This document shows, piece after piece, positions 37,579-46,670 of a DNA stretch of 64,000 nt. This DNA is from Flavobacteriaceae bacterium (lineage in GTDB: Bacteria; Bacteroidota; Bacteroidia; Flavobacteriales; Flavobacteriaceae): assembly GCA_947491985.1 (NCBI GenBank), contig CANLLR010000006.1, positions 1 to 64,000 of the forward strand, in the 5' to 3' direction. Position 1 is the stretch's first letter. Each line of letters starts with the position of its first letter. The position numbers and the translations under genes were made by a program. The notes under the pieces are model-generated. The model saw only the letters and a list, made by a program, of their open reading frames with translations, searched no databases and had not been told where the DNA came from.

Positions 37579-38403
37579 ATGAAAAAAATTTTAATTCCCA
37601 CCGACTTTTCTGATCATGCAGAATACGCATTAAAAGTAGCCGCTCAAATAGCCAGAAAAAATAATGGCGAAATCATATTGCTTCATATGCTTGAATTGCC
37701 TCATCAAGGAAGTGATGCGATAGGAGCTGGTTCTGACATTCCTGAGATTATGTTCTTTAAAAATGCGGCTATCAAAAGACTAGAAGATTTAATGGATGAA
37801 GATTATTTAGATGGTATAGCCGTTTCTGAAATAGTACAATTTGAATTGGCTTTTGATGGTATTTTAAAAATTAGCCAAAAAAACAATGTTGATTTAATTG
37901 TTATGGGCTCTCATGGGGCTAGCGGATTCAAAGAAATGTTTATAGGCTCGAATGCTGAAAAAGTCGTTCGAAATTCGGATGTTCCCGTACTTATTATTAA
38001 AAAAGAGCAAAATGATTTTCAAGTAAATAACTTTGTATTTGCATCCGATTTTGCAGAAGAAATCAAAAAACCATTCGCAAAAGTCGTTGAATTTGCAAAT
38101 AAATTTGATGCTACTTTACATCTAGCGATGATTAATACTCCTAATAATTTCAAATCTACATCTGAAGCGGAAGGAATAATGAAAAATTTCGTTTCCAATT
38201 TTAACGTGAATAAATACCAAACTCATGTTTATAACGAAACAAATGTTGAAAAAGGAATCTTAAATTTCTCGAAGAGTGTAAACGCCGATTTGATTGGAAT
38301 GAGCACACACGGAAGAAAAGGATTATCCCACTTTTTTAATGGAAGTATCAGTGAAGATTTGGTGAATCACGCTACTCGACCAGTTGTTACTTTCAAAATT
38401 TAA
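37579..38403 (+). CDS. Universal stress protein with two UspA domains
   Basis: 274 residues with tandem Usp folds. The first (1 to about 145) starts KKILIPTDFSDHAEYALK and ends with an ATP-type loop MGSHGASGFKEMFIGSNAEKV. The second (about 150-274) has MSTHGRKGLSHFFNGSISE. Both loops keep the G-x2-G-x9-G(S/T)-like pattern of ATP-binding Usp proteins. The role in stress survival is family knowledge. It stands alone, with its own terminator at 38428-38455. Confidence 0.92.
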   Translation: MKKILIPTDFSDHAEYALKVAAQIARKNNGEIILLHMLELPHQGSDAIGAGSDIPEIMFFKNAAIKRLEDLMDEDYLDGIAVSEIVQFELAFDGILKISQKNNVDLIVMGSHGASGFKEMFIGSNAEKVVRNSDVPVLIIKKEQNDFQVNNFVFASDFAEEIKKPFAKVVEFANKFDATLHLAMINTPNNFKSTSEAEGIMKNFVSNFNVNKYQTHVYNETNVEKGILNFSKSVNADLIGMSTHGRKGLSHFFNGSISEDLVNHATRPVVTFKI

Positions 38404-38427
38404 AACAATACAAATTGTATAAAACCA

Positions 38428-38455
38428 AAAAAACCTCTCAATTTGGGAGGTTTTT
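38428..38455 (+). terminator. Terminator after the universal stress gene
   Basis: AACCTC (38432-38437) pairs with GAGGTT (38447-38452), followed by a T run; an A run precedes it. It lies about 30 bases after the stop codon. Confidence 0.75.
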
Positions 38456-38514
38456 GTTGCTGTACAAAAACTTCCCGAAATGTGTCAAGATAAACTTCTC
38501 GCCCTTGTTAAAAC

Positions 38515-38546
38515 AAAAAATCCCAACTAAAAGTTGAGATTTTTTT
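38515..38546 (-). terminator. Terminator of the tRNA-Gln transcript
   Basis: AATCCCAACT and AGTTGAGATT (plus-strand reading) pair around AAA with one G-U on the minus strand, and T runs follow. It starts two bases after the tRNA 3' end. Confidence 0.8.
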
Positions 38547-38547
38547 G

Positions 38548-38618
38548 TTGGTCTACAAGGACTCGAACCTTGAAAGACTGCACCAAAAACAGTTGTGTTA
38601 CCATTACACCATAGACCA
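38548..38618 (-). tRNA. tRNA-Gln (anticodon UUG)
   Basis: A full cloverleaf on the minus strand: acceptor TGGTCTA with TAGACCA, D arm GTGT with ACAC, anticodon arm ACTGT with GCAGT around loop TTTTGGT (anticodon TTG at 38584-38586), and T arm CAAGG with CCTTG around TTCGAGT. The discriminator base is A and CCA is not encoded. It reads CAA codons as glutamine, and CAG by wobble. A promoter and a terminator bracket it as a single-gene unit. Confidence 0.95.
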
Positions 38619-38684
38619 ATTTACTTCACGAAGCACTATTCTCAGCGGAGTTCAGTGAAACTTCGTTTTTGCTTAACGCGAGTG

Positions 38685-38715
38685 CAAATTTAAGACAAAT
38701 TTTATTTTAAGCAAA
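38685..38715 (-). promoter_or_regulatory. Promoter of tRNA-Gln
   Basis: Minus-strand TTTG (38712-38715), 19 bases, TAAATTTG (38685-38692). The leader of roughly 60 bases before the tRNA contains a CGAAG/CTTCG stem (38626-38665 region) that precursor processing would remove. Confidence 0.7.
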
Positions 38716-38894
38716 TATTTAATGGTTTTTTATTGTTTTTTTATAGTATTGCTGGCTTTACAAAGGGTAACTGTTTAATGCTTAACACCTTTTACCATCT
38801 GAAAATCGCCCGTTTAATTTCTAAAAACAATCCTTCTGAAAGTTAATCGTAGGTTAAACCCTAATTAAAAATGCGTTTTTAAGTAAAATCATCT

Positions 38895-38902
38895 TAATTT
38901 TG
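38895..38902 (+). promoter_or_regulatory. -7 element directly before the histidine kinase gene
   Basis: TAATTTTG ends seven bases before the ATG at 38910. If it is real, the message is nearly leaderless. No exact -33 TTTG is seen at the right spacing. Confidence 0.35.
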
Positions 38903-38909
38903 GACTCAG

Positions 38910-40268
38910 ATGAAGCGAAAAATAAACTTATTAATCTCACTTTCAGCAGTTGTTTTACTGCTACTGTGCTGTATGCAATTGTATTTGGTAACCACTACAT
39001 ACAATTATAAGGTAGCGCAATTTAGAAGTGAAGTCAAAGATCGTTTGAGTAAAATTACCAACGATTACAGCGACATCGACAGCACTATCTTTCATAAAAA
39101 AGATTTTTTGTACAAAGAGTTGGCCGAGAATTATTTGATAGACAAAAATTACCGTTCGCAAATCAAAAAGCAACTGCTTGAAAACCATTTCAGAAAACAA
39201 CTCACCGACCGTTTACAAAAAGAATTTGACAAAGAGTTTCCTGATCATTCCATTGATTTTGCTATTGTTTTAAACAAATTTGTAATTTATAACGACGCCA
39301 AAGCTGCTGATACTTTATTCGCTGAAAAACCGTTCATTGAAAACAAAATGTATGGTAACTTAGCGTCTCTTGACGATGCTTTTTTAATTCGTAATTACGT
39401 GGGAACTACCAGCGCCAACTCTACCAAATCGAATTACAAATTACTTACAGAAGATGCATTATACGTTTCGGTGAAGAATTGGGAAATGATCGTTTTAAAA
39501 CGAATGTCGTTACTTCTTTTCTTTGCATTCGCCTCAATAATCACACTCATTTCTATTTTTGTCATCACTATAAAAGCCTTAATCAAGCAGAAAAAAATTA
39601 GTGATATCAAAACCGATTTTATCAACAATATTACCCACGAATTAAAAACTCCTTTGACCACTTTATCGGTTTCTACCAAAATCTTGGAGCGTAAAGAAGT
39701 GAAAGAAAATGAGGTTGTATACAATCAATTACTTAGCACAATCAATCGACAAAACGACCGGTTACAAAGTTTAATTGACCAAGTGATGAGCAATTCACTT
39801 GGTTTTGAGGAAATTGAATTGCACAAAGAAAAAATCAAAGCCAATGCCTTCTTAAAAACCATTATTTCCGATTTTTCGATGGCATATCCCAACGTAAAAA
39901 TCGAAACTAACTTTGATCAAAACGAATCTCAAGTAACTTTAGATGCTTTTCATCTCACCACAGCCATCAACAATGTATTAGAAAATGCTGTAAAATATGG
40001 CTGTAAAGCAATTTTTGTTTCGACAACTTTAAAAAACAATCACTTTTACATTAGCATAGAAGACGACGGAATTGGCATCGCAAAAAGCAAACAATCGTTG
40101 CTTTTTGATAAATTTTATCGCGTGGAACAAGGCAATGTGCACAATGCAAAAGGACTCGGACTCGGACTCTATTATGTAGATCAAATTATAAAAGCACACA
40201 AAGGAAGTATCCAACTCGTAAGTCATTTAGGAAAAGGAACGCAGTTTATTGTAATGCTACCATCATAA
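38910..40268 (+). CDS. Sensor histidine kinase
   Basis: 452 residues. A first membrane helix (about 6-28) and a second (about 198-222) bracket a sensor domain of some 170 residues outside the membrane. There is no obvious HAMP domain: the second helix leads straight to the HisKA domain with phospho-acceptor His243 in NNITHELKTPLTTLS. The ATPase domain has the N box NNVLENAVKYG, G1 DDGIGIA and G2 GLGLGLYY. The response regulator starts four bases after the stop, so the pair forms an operon. It resembles RprX-type kinases of Bacteroidota; the signal is unknown. Confidence 0.93.
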   Translation: MKRKINLLISLSAVVLLLLCCMQLYLVTTTYNYKVAQFRSEVKDRLSKITNDYSDIDSTIFHKKDFLYKELAENYLIDKNYRSQIKKQLLENHFRKQLTDRLQKEFDKEFPDHSIDFAIVLNKFVIYNDAKAADTLFAEKPFIENKMYGNLASLDDAFLIRNYVGTTSANSTKSNYKLLTEDALYVSVKNWEMIVLKRMSLLLFFAFASIITLISIFVITIKALIKQKKISDIKTDFINNITHELKTPLTTLSVSTKILERKEVKENEVVYNQLLSTINRQNDRLQSLIDQVMSNSLGFEEIELHKEKIKANAFLKTIISDFSMAYPNVKIETNFDQNESQVTLDAFHLTTAINNVLENAVKYGCKAIFVSTTLKNNHFYISIEDDGIGIAKSKQSLLFDKFYRVEQGNVHNAKGLGLGLYYVDQIIKAHKGSIQLVSHLGKGTQFIVMLPS

Positions 40269-40272
40269 ATTT

Positions 40273-40959
40273 ATGAAGAAAATACTTTTAGCCGAAGACG
40301 ATTTTGATCTTTCCACTGTATTGATTCAGTATTTACAATTGCGGAATTTTGAAGTGGTTTGGGCAGAAAATGGCCAGAAAGCATTAACCATTTTTCAGCA
40401 AGAACCGTTTGATATTTGTGTTTTGGATGTTATGATGCCAGTGATGGACGGATTTAGGTTGGCTGAAGAAATTTTGAAAATACATCCCGAAATGCCTTTT
40501 GTTTTTTTAACCGCTAAACAATTAAAAGAAGATAAAATCAAAGGACTCGAATTGGGCGCCGACGATTATATTGTAAAACCTTTTGAAGTGGAAGAGCTTA
40601 TTTTACGTATAAACAATATTCTAAAACGAAGTGAAAACAATTCAAAAACAATACGTAAACAAGAAATTGTGATAGGAAAATACTTGTTCGACACCCAAAG
40701 ATTGTGTTTAAAATTAAATACCAATGTGCAACAACTCACCGAGAAAGAAGCCGCATTGATTTTTTTTCTACACCAACACAAAAACCAGTTGGTAAAAAGA
40801 GAAGCCATCTTGCAAGCAATTTGGAAAAACGACGATTTTTTTTCAGGACGAAGTATGGACGTTTTTATTAGTAAAATAAGAAAATATTTTCAAGATGACG
40901 ATCGAATTTCAATAGAAAGCACGCGGTTTATTGGACTCGAATTTAAAATAGCAGATTAA
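40273..40959 (+). CDS. OmpR-family response regulator
   Basis: 228 residues. The receiver domain has the acidic pair in LLAEDDFD, phospho-acceptor Asp52 in VLDVMMPVMDG, the switch Thr in FLTAKQ and the conserved Lys in VKPFEVEEL. The C-terminal winged helix (about 130-228) contains LTEKEAALIFFLHQHKNQLV and SMDVFISKIRKYF. It is the partner of the kinase four bases upstream and is similar in layout to RprY. Targets are not evident in the window. Confidence 0.94.
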   Translation: MKKILLAEDDFDLSTVLIQYLQLRNFEVVWAENGQKALTIFQQEPFDICVLDVMMPVMDGFRLAEEILKIHPEMPFVFLTAKQLKEDKIKGLELGADDYIVKPFEVEELILRINNILKRSENNSKTIRKQEIVIGKYLFDTQRLCLKLNTNVQQLTEKEAALIFFLHQHKNQLVKREAILQAIWKNDDFFSGRSMDVFISKIRKYFQDDDRISIESTRFIGLEFKIAD

Positions 40960-41084
40960 CAAAAAAATTAATAACACTCAACTTTTTAATGACAATGAAG
41001 TATAAAAATTTTATTCCGCCCAACTTATGGGTTTCGATAAAAAAATAGTTTCTTTGCAAGTATTAAAACAGCACCTTTATTTAT

Positions 41085-44000
41085 ATGACAACATTTAACT
41101 TTAATAAGTGGAATACACTACTAGGATGGGTTGCATTTGCAATCGCATTAGTAACTTTTACACTAACAGTTGAACCCTCCATGAGTTTTTGGGATTGTGG
41201 TGAATACATCGCAACATCGGCAAAACTCGAAGTAGGTCATCCGCCAGGAGCGCCTTTGTATCAAATGATTGGTGCTTTTTTCGCGATGTTTGCTACTAGC
41301 AAAGAAACGATTGCTTTGATGGTCAACATGATGTCGGTGTTTTCAAGCGCGTTTACCATACTTTTTATGTTTTGGTCATCGACCATTTTGTTAAAGAAAA
41401 TCATTTCACGATATACTGAAGTAGACAAAAACAACAGCATTGTTATCTTAGGAAGCTCTTTTATTGGCGCTTTGTCGTTTACTTTTTCGGATAGTTTTTG
41501 GTACAATGCGGTCGAAGCCGAAGTATATGCGATGGCTACATTATTTATTGCCTTGCTTTTTTGGCTCGGTTTGCGATGGGAACAAGACATGAATACGCCA
41601 CGCGGTAACCGTTGGTTATTGCTTATATCCTTGATAATCGGATTGTCGTTTGGTGTGCATTTTATGGCACTACTTACCATTCCTTCTATAGGATTTTTAT
41701 ACTTTTTCAAGAATTATGAAAAGGTAACGGTTAAAAATTTCATCATTGCCAACATCGTTATTATTGCGATTTTGTTATTTATATTTAAATTATTACTTCC
41801 ATATACTTTAGCCTTTTTTGGAAAAACCGAAATTTTTATGGTCAATAGCATTGGTTTGCCATTCGATTCGGGAAGTATTTTTGCCTTATTGCTTATCATT
41901 GCTTTCTTTTATTTTGGATTGCGTTATACTAAGAAAAAAGAGCAAGCCTTTTTCAATACCATCTTATTGTGCATTTTGTTCGTTTTAATTGGATTCTCCA
42001 CTTGGTTGATGTTGCCCATCCGTGCCAACGCTAATACACCAATTAACGAAAACAAACCATCAGATGCTGCTGAAGTTTTAGCCTATTATAACAGAGAACA
42101 ATATGGTGTAAATCCTTTGTTTTACGGACCTCAATACACCGACACTTTTGCAGGTTTAGACAAAGAAAATCCGTATTTAGACAAAGCACCCAACTACGAA
42201 AGAGATTACAAAACAGGGCAATACGTAATTGTAAACAATTTTAAAAATGCCGAACAAAATACCGACGACAACCACAAAACGATTTTGCCTCGAATGTGGA
42301 GTACCGAACATATTGAAAATTACATCAATTTATCAAAACCTCCTGAATTTAAAATCAATCCTGAATATTCTGAAGAAGAAGAATTGGTTAATATCATAGC
42401 CGAATTCCGTCAAGCGTATGCGTCAAACAAAATTGACAACGAAGGGTATGTTGCCTTTTTAAAAGCCTATGGCGATTATCTTATTGTTGAAAAACCATCA
42501 ACAACAGATAACTTAAGTTATATGTTTGAATACCAATTTGGGTACATGTACGGAAGGTATTTATTGTGGAATTTCGTTGGAAGACAAAACGACATTCAAG
42601 GAAAATATGACAATCTCGACGGCAATTGGATAAGTGGGATTAAATTTATAGACGAATTGCATTTGGGGTCTCAAAACAATTTGCCAAAAGATGTTCAAAA
42701 TAACAAAGGCAGAAACACCTATTACTTCCTTCCTTTTATCATTGGCTTAATCGGATTGATGTACCACGCTCAACGCGACCGAAAAAGTTTTTATGTATTG
42801 CTTTCGTTATTTTTATTTACAGGTTTAGCCTTAAAAATTTACTTGAATGAACGTCCATTTGAACCACGTGAAAGAGATTACGCCTTAGTTGGATCATTTT
42901 ATGTATTTGCCATTTGGATCGGATTTGGAGTGTATGCGATTTACGAAATTGTAAAAGAAAAACTCGCGCCAAAAATTGCTACTCCATTGGTACTTGGCGC
43001 TACTTTATTAGCGGTTCCCGTTTTAATGGGAAGCCAAAACTGGGACGATCATGACCGTTCGGATAAATACACGGCAATCGCTATGGCAAAAGCCTACTTA
43101 CAATCGTGCGAACCCAATGCCATTTTATACACTATTGGCGACAACGATACGTTTCCACTCTGGTATGCGCAAGAAATTGAAGGCGTTCGCCCTGATATTA
43201 AGATTTGTTGTACGAGTTTGTTAATGACCGATTGGTATGTCGATCAAATGAAAATGAAAACCTACAGTTCGGCAGGATTGCCGATTTCGTTTTCTCACAA
43301 GCAATATGTAGACGGAACACGCGATTACATTGTATTTAGCGAACAAACTAAAAACCGATGGGACCTGAATGACTTTATGGAATTTGCAAAAAGTGAAGAC
43401 GAACGTACCTTAGTGGAAATGCAAAGTGGTCAAAAAGTACACTTCTTCCCAACCAATAAAGTAAGAATTCCTGTCGATAAAAATGCGGTGATTAAAAATA
43501 AAGTCGTGAATCCAAAATACTACGACTCTATCGTTCCGTATATCGATATTGACATTGACGGCGCTGCTTTGTATAAAAACCGTTTAATTATGTTGGATAT
43601 TTTAAACAACAACAATTGGGAACGCCCAACGTATTTTAGTCCGGGTAGCTTTAACGACGATGATTATTTATGGATGAAAGAATACCTTCAATTGGACGGA
43701 ATGGTGTATAAATTAGTGCCTGTCAGGACCAAATTAAGCGAAGACACCCCAATGGATATGGGACAAATCGACACCGATAAAATGTTCAATTTAGTTCAGA
43801 AATGGACATGGGGCAATGGCGATATAACTACGATTTATCACGATCCAGAAACACGAAAAAACAGTATTTCATCACGAACCAACTTGTCGCGTTTAATGTA
43901 TCAACTTATAAAAGAAGGCAAAATTGGTAAAGCCAAAAACATTATCGAAATGGGAGTAACAAAATTCCCGCTTGATTATTATGGCTACTATACTATGGTA

Positions 44001-44285
44001 GAGCCCTTTACCGATGGATATTATAAAGTAGGCGAAAAAGCGAAAGCCCAAGATTTACTAAATAAATTGATGAACAAATACAAAGAGAATTTGAAATTCT
44101 ACAGCACGCTTTCGTCATCAGACAAATCTTTTTTTAGAAGCGATATCGCTACTGATATTGAGCGTTACCGAAGTTTGTTATTGGTTATGAAAAGCAATAA
44201 CGACTTGGATTTTTACAACAAAAACAAAGCTACTTTCAATACCATAAACAACCAATTTCAGTTTTTAGGTCGCGATATGGAATAG
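41085..44285 (+). CDS. DUF2723 / GT117 membrane glycosyltransferase (TMEM260-like)
   Basis: 1066 residues. The N-terminal half has ten or more membrane helices and the family start motif FWDCGEYIATSAKLEVGHPPGAP's first acidic pair (Asp-Cys-Gly-Glu near residue 39), placed in an outward loop as in GT-C glycosyltransferases. A large soluble C-terminal region follows a second helix cluster and includes RERDYALVGSFYVFA and the segment YTIGDNDTFPLWYAQE. Human TMEM260 of this family is a protein O-mannosyltransferase; an equivalent role in the known Bacteroidota O-glycosylation of exported proteins is plausible inference. It is monocistronic with a strong terminator. Confidence 0.85.
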   Translation: MTTFNFNKWNTLLGWVAFAIALVTFTLTVEPSMSFWDCGEYIATSAKLEVGHPPGAPLYQMIGAFFAMFATSKETIALMVNMMSVFSSAFTILFMFWSSTILLKKIISRYTEVDKNNSIVILGSSFIGALSFTFSDSFWYNAVEAEVYAMATLFIALLFWLGLRWEQDMNTPRGNRWLLLISLIIGLSFGVHFMALLTIPSIGFLYFFKNYEKVTVKNFIIANIVIIAILLFIFKLLLPYTLAFFGKTEIFMVNSIGLPFDSGSIFALLLIIAFFYFGLRYTKKKEQAFFNTILLCILFVLIGFSTWLMLPIRANANTPINENKPSDAAEVLAYYNREQYGVNPLFYGPQYTDTFAGLDKENPYLDKAPNYERDYKTGQYVIVNNFKNAEQNTDDNHKTILPRMWSTEHIENYINLSKPPEFKINPEYSEEEELVNIIAEFRQAYASNKIDNEGYVAFLKAYGDYLIVEKPSTTDNLSYMFEYQFGYMYGRYLLWNFVGRQNDIQGKYDNLDGNWISGIKFIDELHLGSQNNLPKDVQNNKGRNTYYFLPFIIGLIGLMYHAQRDRKSFYVLLSLFLFTGLALKIYLNERPFEPRERDYALVGSFYVFAIWIGFGVYAIYEIVKEKLAPKIATPLVLGATLLAVPVLMGSQNWDDHDRSDKYTAIAMAKAYLQSCEPNAILYTIGDNDTFPLWYAQEIEGVRPDIKICCTSLLMTDWYVDQMKMKTYSSAGLPISFSHKQYVDGTRDYIVFSEQTKNRWDLNDFMEFAKSEDERTLVEMQSGQKVHFFPTNKVRIPVDKNAVIKNKVVNPKYYDSIVPYIDIDIDGAALYKNRLIMLDILNNNNWERPTYFSPGSFNDDDYLWMKEYLQLDGMVYKLVPVRTKLSEDTPMDMGQIDTDKMFNLVQKWTWGNGDITTIYHDPETRKNSISSRTNLSRLMYQLIKEGKIGKAKNIIEMGVTKFPLDYYGYYTMVEPFTDGYYKVGEKAKAQDLLNKLMNKYKENLKFYSTLSSSDKSFFRSDIATDIERYRSLLLVMKSNNDLDFYNKNKATFNTINNQFQFLGRDME

Positions 44286-44305
44286 CTATTTGAATAAAAT
44301 TATTA

Positions 44306-44339
44306 AATGCCAACAAATAACTTTGTTGGCATTTTTTTT
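44306..44339 (+). terminator. Terminator after the GT117 gene
   Basis: A perfect 12-bp stem, AATGCCAACAAA with TTTGTTGGCATT, around a four-base loop, then a T run. The 3' arm also provides the -33 box of the next promoter. Confidence 0.9.
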
Positions 44340-44350
44340 GACTATTTTTG
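44322..44350 (+). promoter_or_regulatory. Promoter of the deacetylase gene, overlapping a terminator
   Basis: TTTG (44322-44325), 17 bases, TATTTTTG (44343-44350). The -33 box is the start of the 3' arm of the preceding terminator stem. The leader before the ATG at 44373 would be about 16 bases. Confidence 0.6.
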
Positions 44351-44372
44351 ACTGTCAGAAGAATTTATTACT

Positions 44373-45071
44373 ATGAAAATTCGTTGGGTAAAAACACATT
44401 GGTTCGTTAAAAAAATGTTTTCCAATTTCGTTTGGGACATCCCAAATAACGAAAACAAAGTGTACCTTACTTTTGACGACGGTCCAACACCTGAAATCAC
44501 CGAGTGGACTTTAAATCAACTCAAAACATACAATTCTAAAGCCACTTTTTTTTGCATCGGTGATAATGTTAGAAAATATCCAGAAATTTTTCAAAAAGTA
44601 GTTGAAGATGGCCATTCTGTCGGAAATCATACTTTTAATCATTTGAACGGTTTGGAAACTTCTAATGGAGTTTATCTTAAAAACGTTGTGCTGTGTGCAG
44701 ATGAAATAAGTATTCAGTGTTCAGTGTTCAGTGAACAGTCTAGAGATTTTCATCAAGCAATGCTAAACTGCAAACCTAAAACTGAAAACTGCCAACTCTT
44801 CCGTCCACCTTATGGAAAAATTAAACCTTCCCAATCCAAAAAACTAAGAAAATTGGGTTATAAAATTGTAATGTGGGATGTGTTGAGTGAAGATTTTGAT
44901 ACTGCAATTTCTTTAGAAAAATGCTTGGAAAATGTATTGAAAAATGTAACTTCAGGGAGTATAATTGTATTTCACGACAGTAAAAAAGCATTTCCGAACT
45001 TGGAATTTGTATTACCAAGAACGCTACAATTTTTAAAAGAAAAGGGATTTGTTTGTGACCGATTGGATTAA
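44373..45071 (+). CDS. Polysaccharide deacetylase (NodB domain)
   Basis: 232 residues. The carbohydrate esterase 4 motifs are present in order: TFDDGPTP (metal and catalytic Asp), HTFNHLN (metal His pair), FRPPYGK, MWDVLSEDFD and VFHDSK. The family removes N-acetyl groups from peptidoglycan or other polysaccharides; there is no signal peptide, only a short basic start. Between motifs 2 and 3, residues about 113-140 are encoded by heptad repeats of the intergenic type and contribute extra Cys, Ser and Gln residues. The catalytic residues are intact, so the enzyme may still work. Its TAA stop shares TTAA with the stop of the converging thioredoxin-like gene. Confidence 0.88.
   Translation: MKIRWVKTHWFVKKMFSNFVWDIPNNENKVYLTFDDGPTPEITEWTLNQLKTYNSKATFFCIGDNVRKYPEIFQKVVEDGHSVGNHTFNHLNGLETSNGVYLKNVVLCADEISIQCSVFSEQSRDFHQAMLNCKPKTENCQLFRPPYGKIKPSQSKKLRKLGYKIVMWDVLSEDFDTAISLEKCLENVLKNVTSGSIIVFHDSKKAFPNLEFVLPRTLQFLKEKGFVCDRLD
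44713..44792. repeat. Heptad repeat island inside the deacetylase gene
   Basis: Three exact tandem TTCAGTG units (44713-44733), a spacer of about 31 bases, then AAACTGC, AAACCTA, AAACTGA and AAACTGC in 7-bp register (44765-44792). The second array is roughly the reverse complement of the first. It stays in frame with the deacetylase. Confidence 0.85.
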
Positions 45072-45364
45072 ACCTGTTCTTGAACTAAACCAATAATAGT
45101 GTTGGCGTCCAATTCACCCGATTGTCGCCAAACCATTTGACCTTCTTTATAAATCATTAACGTTGGAAGTCCTTTAATACGCAACGCATCGGCCAACTCT
45201 TGATTTTTATCCACATCAATTTTTATCACTTTTGCCTTGTCACCAAGAGCAGCAGCAACATCTCTAATTACAGGATGCATTGACACTGATGATTCGTTCC
45301 ACTCGGTATAGAAGTCGATTAAAACCGGAACTTGAGCGTTGATAAGTTCACCAAATTTTGACAT
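45068..45364 (-). CDS. Thioredoxin-fold protein without active-site cysteines
   Basis: 98 residues that align by eye along the whole thioredoxin fold: VLIDFYTEW, KVIKIDVDKNQELADALRIKG, the cis-Pro segment LPTLMIYKEG and the last strand and helix. Where thioredoxins have WCGPC this protein reads Trp22-Asn23-Glu24-Ser25-Ser26, and no other Cys is present, so dithiol chemistry is impossible. Frame and length are intact. It may act as a binding or chaperone module. It has its own promoter at 45416-45423 and converges on the deacetylase gene with overlapping stops. Confidence 0.88.
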   Translation of the reverse strand: MSKFGELINAQVPVLIDFYTEWNESSVSMHPVIRDVAAALGDKAKVIKIDVDKNQELADALRIKGLPTLMIYKEGQMVWRQSGELDANTIIGLVQEQV

Positions 45365-45415
45365 AAAACCAAACTTTTTAAATCTTTCTTTTTAATCAGA
45401 AAGAAATTTGCAATA

Positions 45416-45423
45416 CAAATATA
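45416..45423 (-). promoter_or_regulatory. -7 element upstream of the thioredoxin-like gene
   Basis: TATATTTG on the minus strand, about 50 bases before the ATG. No exact -33 TTTG at the usual spacing. Confidence 0.45.
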
Positions 45424-45437
45424 CTATTTTTAACCAA

Positions 45438-46670
45438 TTACACTATTTTTTGGCCTTTTTTTAGTTCAATAACGGTAATTTCAGGCATTATACCAACGCG
45501 TCCTGGATAAGCATGAAACCCAAAACCTCTATTTACGTATATGTATCTACCAAGGTTTTCATACAAACCTGCCCATTGTTTATAAACATATTCTACTGGG
45601 CTCCATTTAAAAAAACCTGGAATTTCGATTCCGAATTGAAATCCATGAGTGTGTCCCGAAAGCGTTAAATGAAAATGCTTTGGGTGTTCTTTCACCTCTG
45701 CATCCCAATGACTTGGATCGTGACTCATTAAAATTTTAAAGTCTTCCTTATTTAAGTTCTCTGAAGCTTTATTTAAATCGCCTACCTTTTTAAATTTTAT
45801 ACCCCAATTTTCAACACCCACAACGGCAATTTCATCTGTTCCTTTTTTGATTTTAACGTTTTCATTCAACAACAACTTAAAATCAATTTGACGGTGTAAA
45901 TCTTTAATATCTTCAAAATTTTTATCTTTTGCTTCGGCAGATTTCCAATCGACATACTCACCATAATCATGATTGCCTAGTATCGAATATTTACCGAATT
46001 TGTGGTTTTGAATTTTGCTAAAAGTATCAATCCATGGATGCATCTCTACAGCATGAGTATTAACTATATCTCCTGTAAACAGCAACAAATCAGAGTTTTG
46101 CTCATTAATTAAATCAACGGCATAACTGATTTTTTCAGGATTATCAAAACTACCGCTGTGAATGTCTGATATTTGAGTGATTGTAAATCCATCAAAAGAA
46201 TCAGGCAAATCCGGGAAAAATAAGGTTTGTCTCAATACTTTGAAATTGTATTTCCCAACGGTCATTCCGTAAATTAAAGACAAAAACGGAATCGCAGCAA
46301 TTCCTAGTGCTATCCGACTTACAAACTGCCTTCTTTCGGGTAAAAAGGTAGTATTATCATAGTTTTCAAAATAATTCTTAGTTCCTAACATCAGTCGCAA
46401 AATATCTTCAAGAAGCATTACAAATGTCAGCAGTAATTTCGGGACTAAAATCAACAACAAAACACCAATTGTCATCATAAATAGTTGGGTTTGACCAACA
46501 GTCCTATCAAATTTTGAAAAACCATAAAAGACAAAAGCAACAGCCGCAACTGAAATTAAACCATACAAAAGTATAATCCATCTAACTTTTGTAACTGTTT
46601 TTATCGCTTGAAAAGCATAAATTTCTATGATTGCAATAATTACAAAAAAGATAACCCAACGAAATGCCAT
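45438..46670 (-). CDS. Membrane-anchored metallophosphoesterase
   Basis: 410 residues. About four hydrophobic helices occupy the first 155 residues. The calcineurin-like domain that follows has all the metal motifs: ISDIHSGS, FTGDIVNTH, LGNHDYGEY, MSHDPSHWD and SGHTHGFQFG. Similar YkuE-like proteins act on phosphodiester or lipid substrates; the substrate here is unknown. It lies 73 bases upstream of the thioredoxin-like gene on the same strand, but that gene has its own candidate promoter. Confidence 0.9.
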   Translation of the reverse strand: MAFRWVIFFVIIAIIEIYAFQAIKTVTKVRWIILLYGLISVAAVAFVFYGFSKFDRTVGQTQLFMMTIGVLLLILVPKLLLTFVMLLEDILRLMLGTKNYFENYDNTTFLPERRQFVSRIALGIAAIPFLSLIYGMTVGKYNFKVLRQTLFFPDLPDSFDGFTITQISDIHSGSFDNPEKISYAVDLINEQNSDLLLFTGDIVNTHAVEMHPWIDTFSKIQNHKFGKYSILGNHDYGEYVDWKSAEAKDKNFEDIKDLHRQIDFKLLLNENVKIKKGTDEIAVVGVENWGIKFKKVGDLNKASENLNKEDFKILMSHDPSHWDAEVKEHPKHFHLTLSGHTHGFQFGIEIPGFFKWSPVEYVYKQWAGLYENLGRYIYVNRGFGFHAYPGRVGIMPEITVIELKKGQKIV

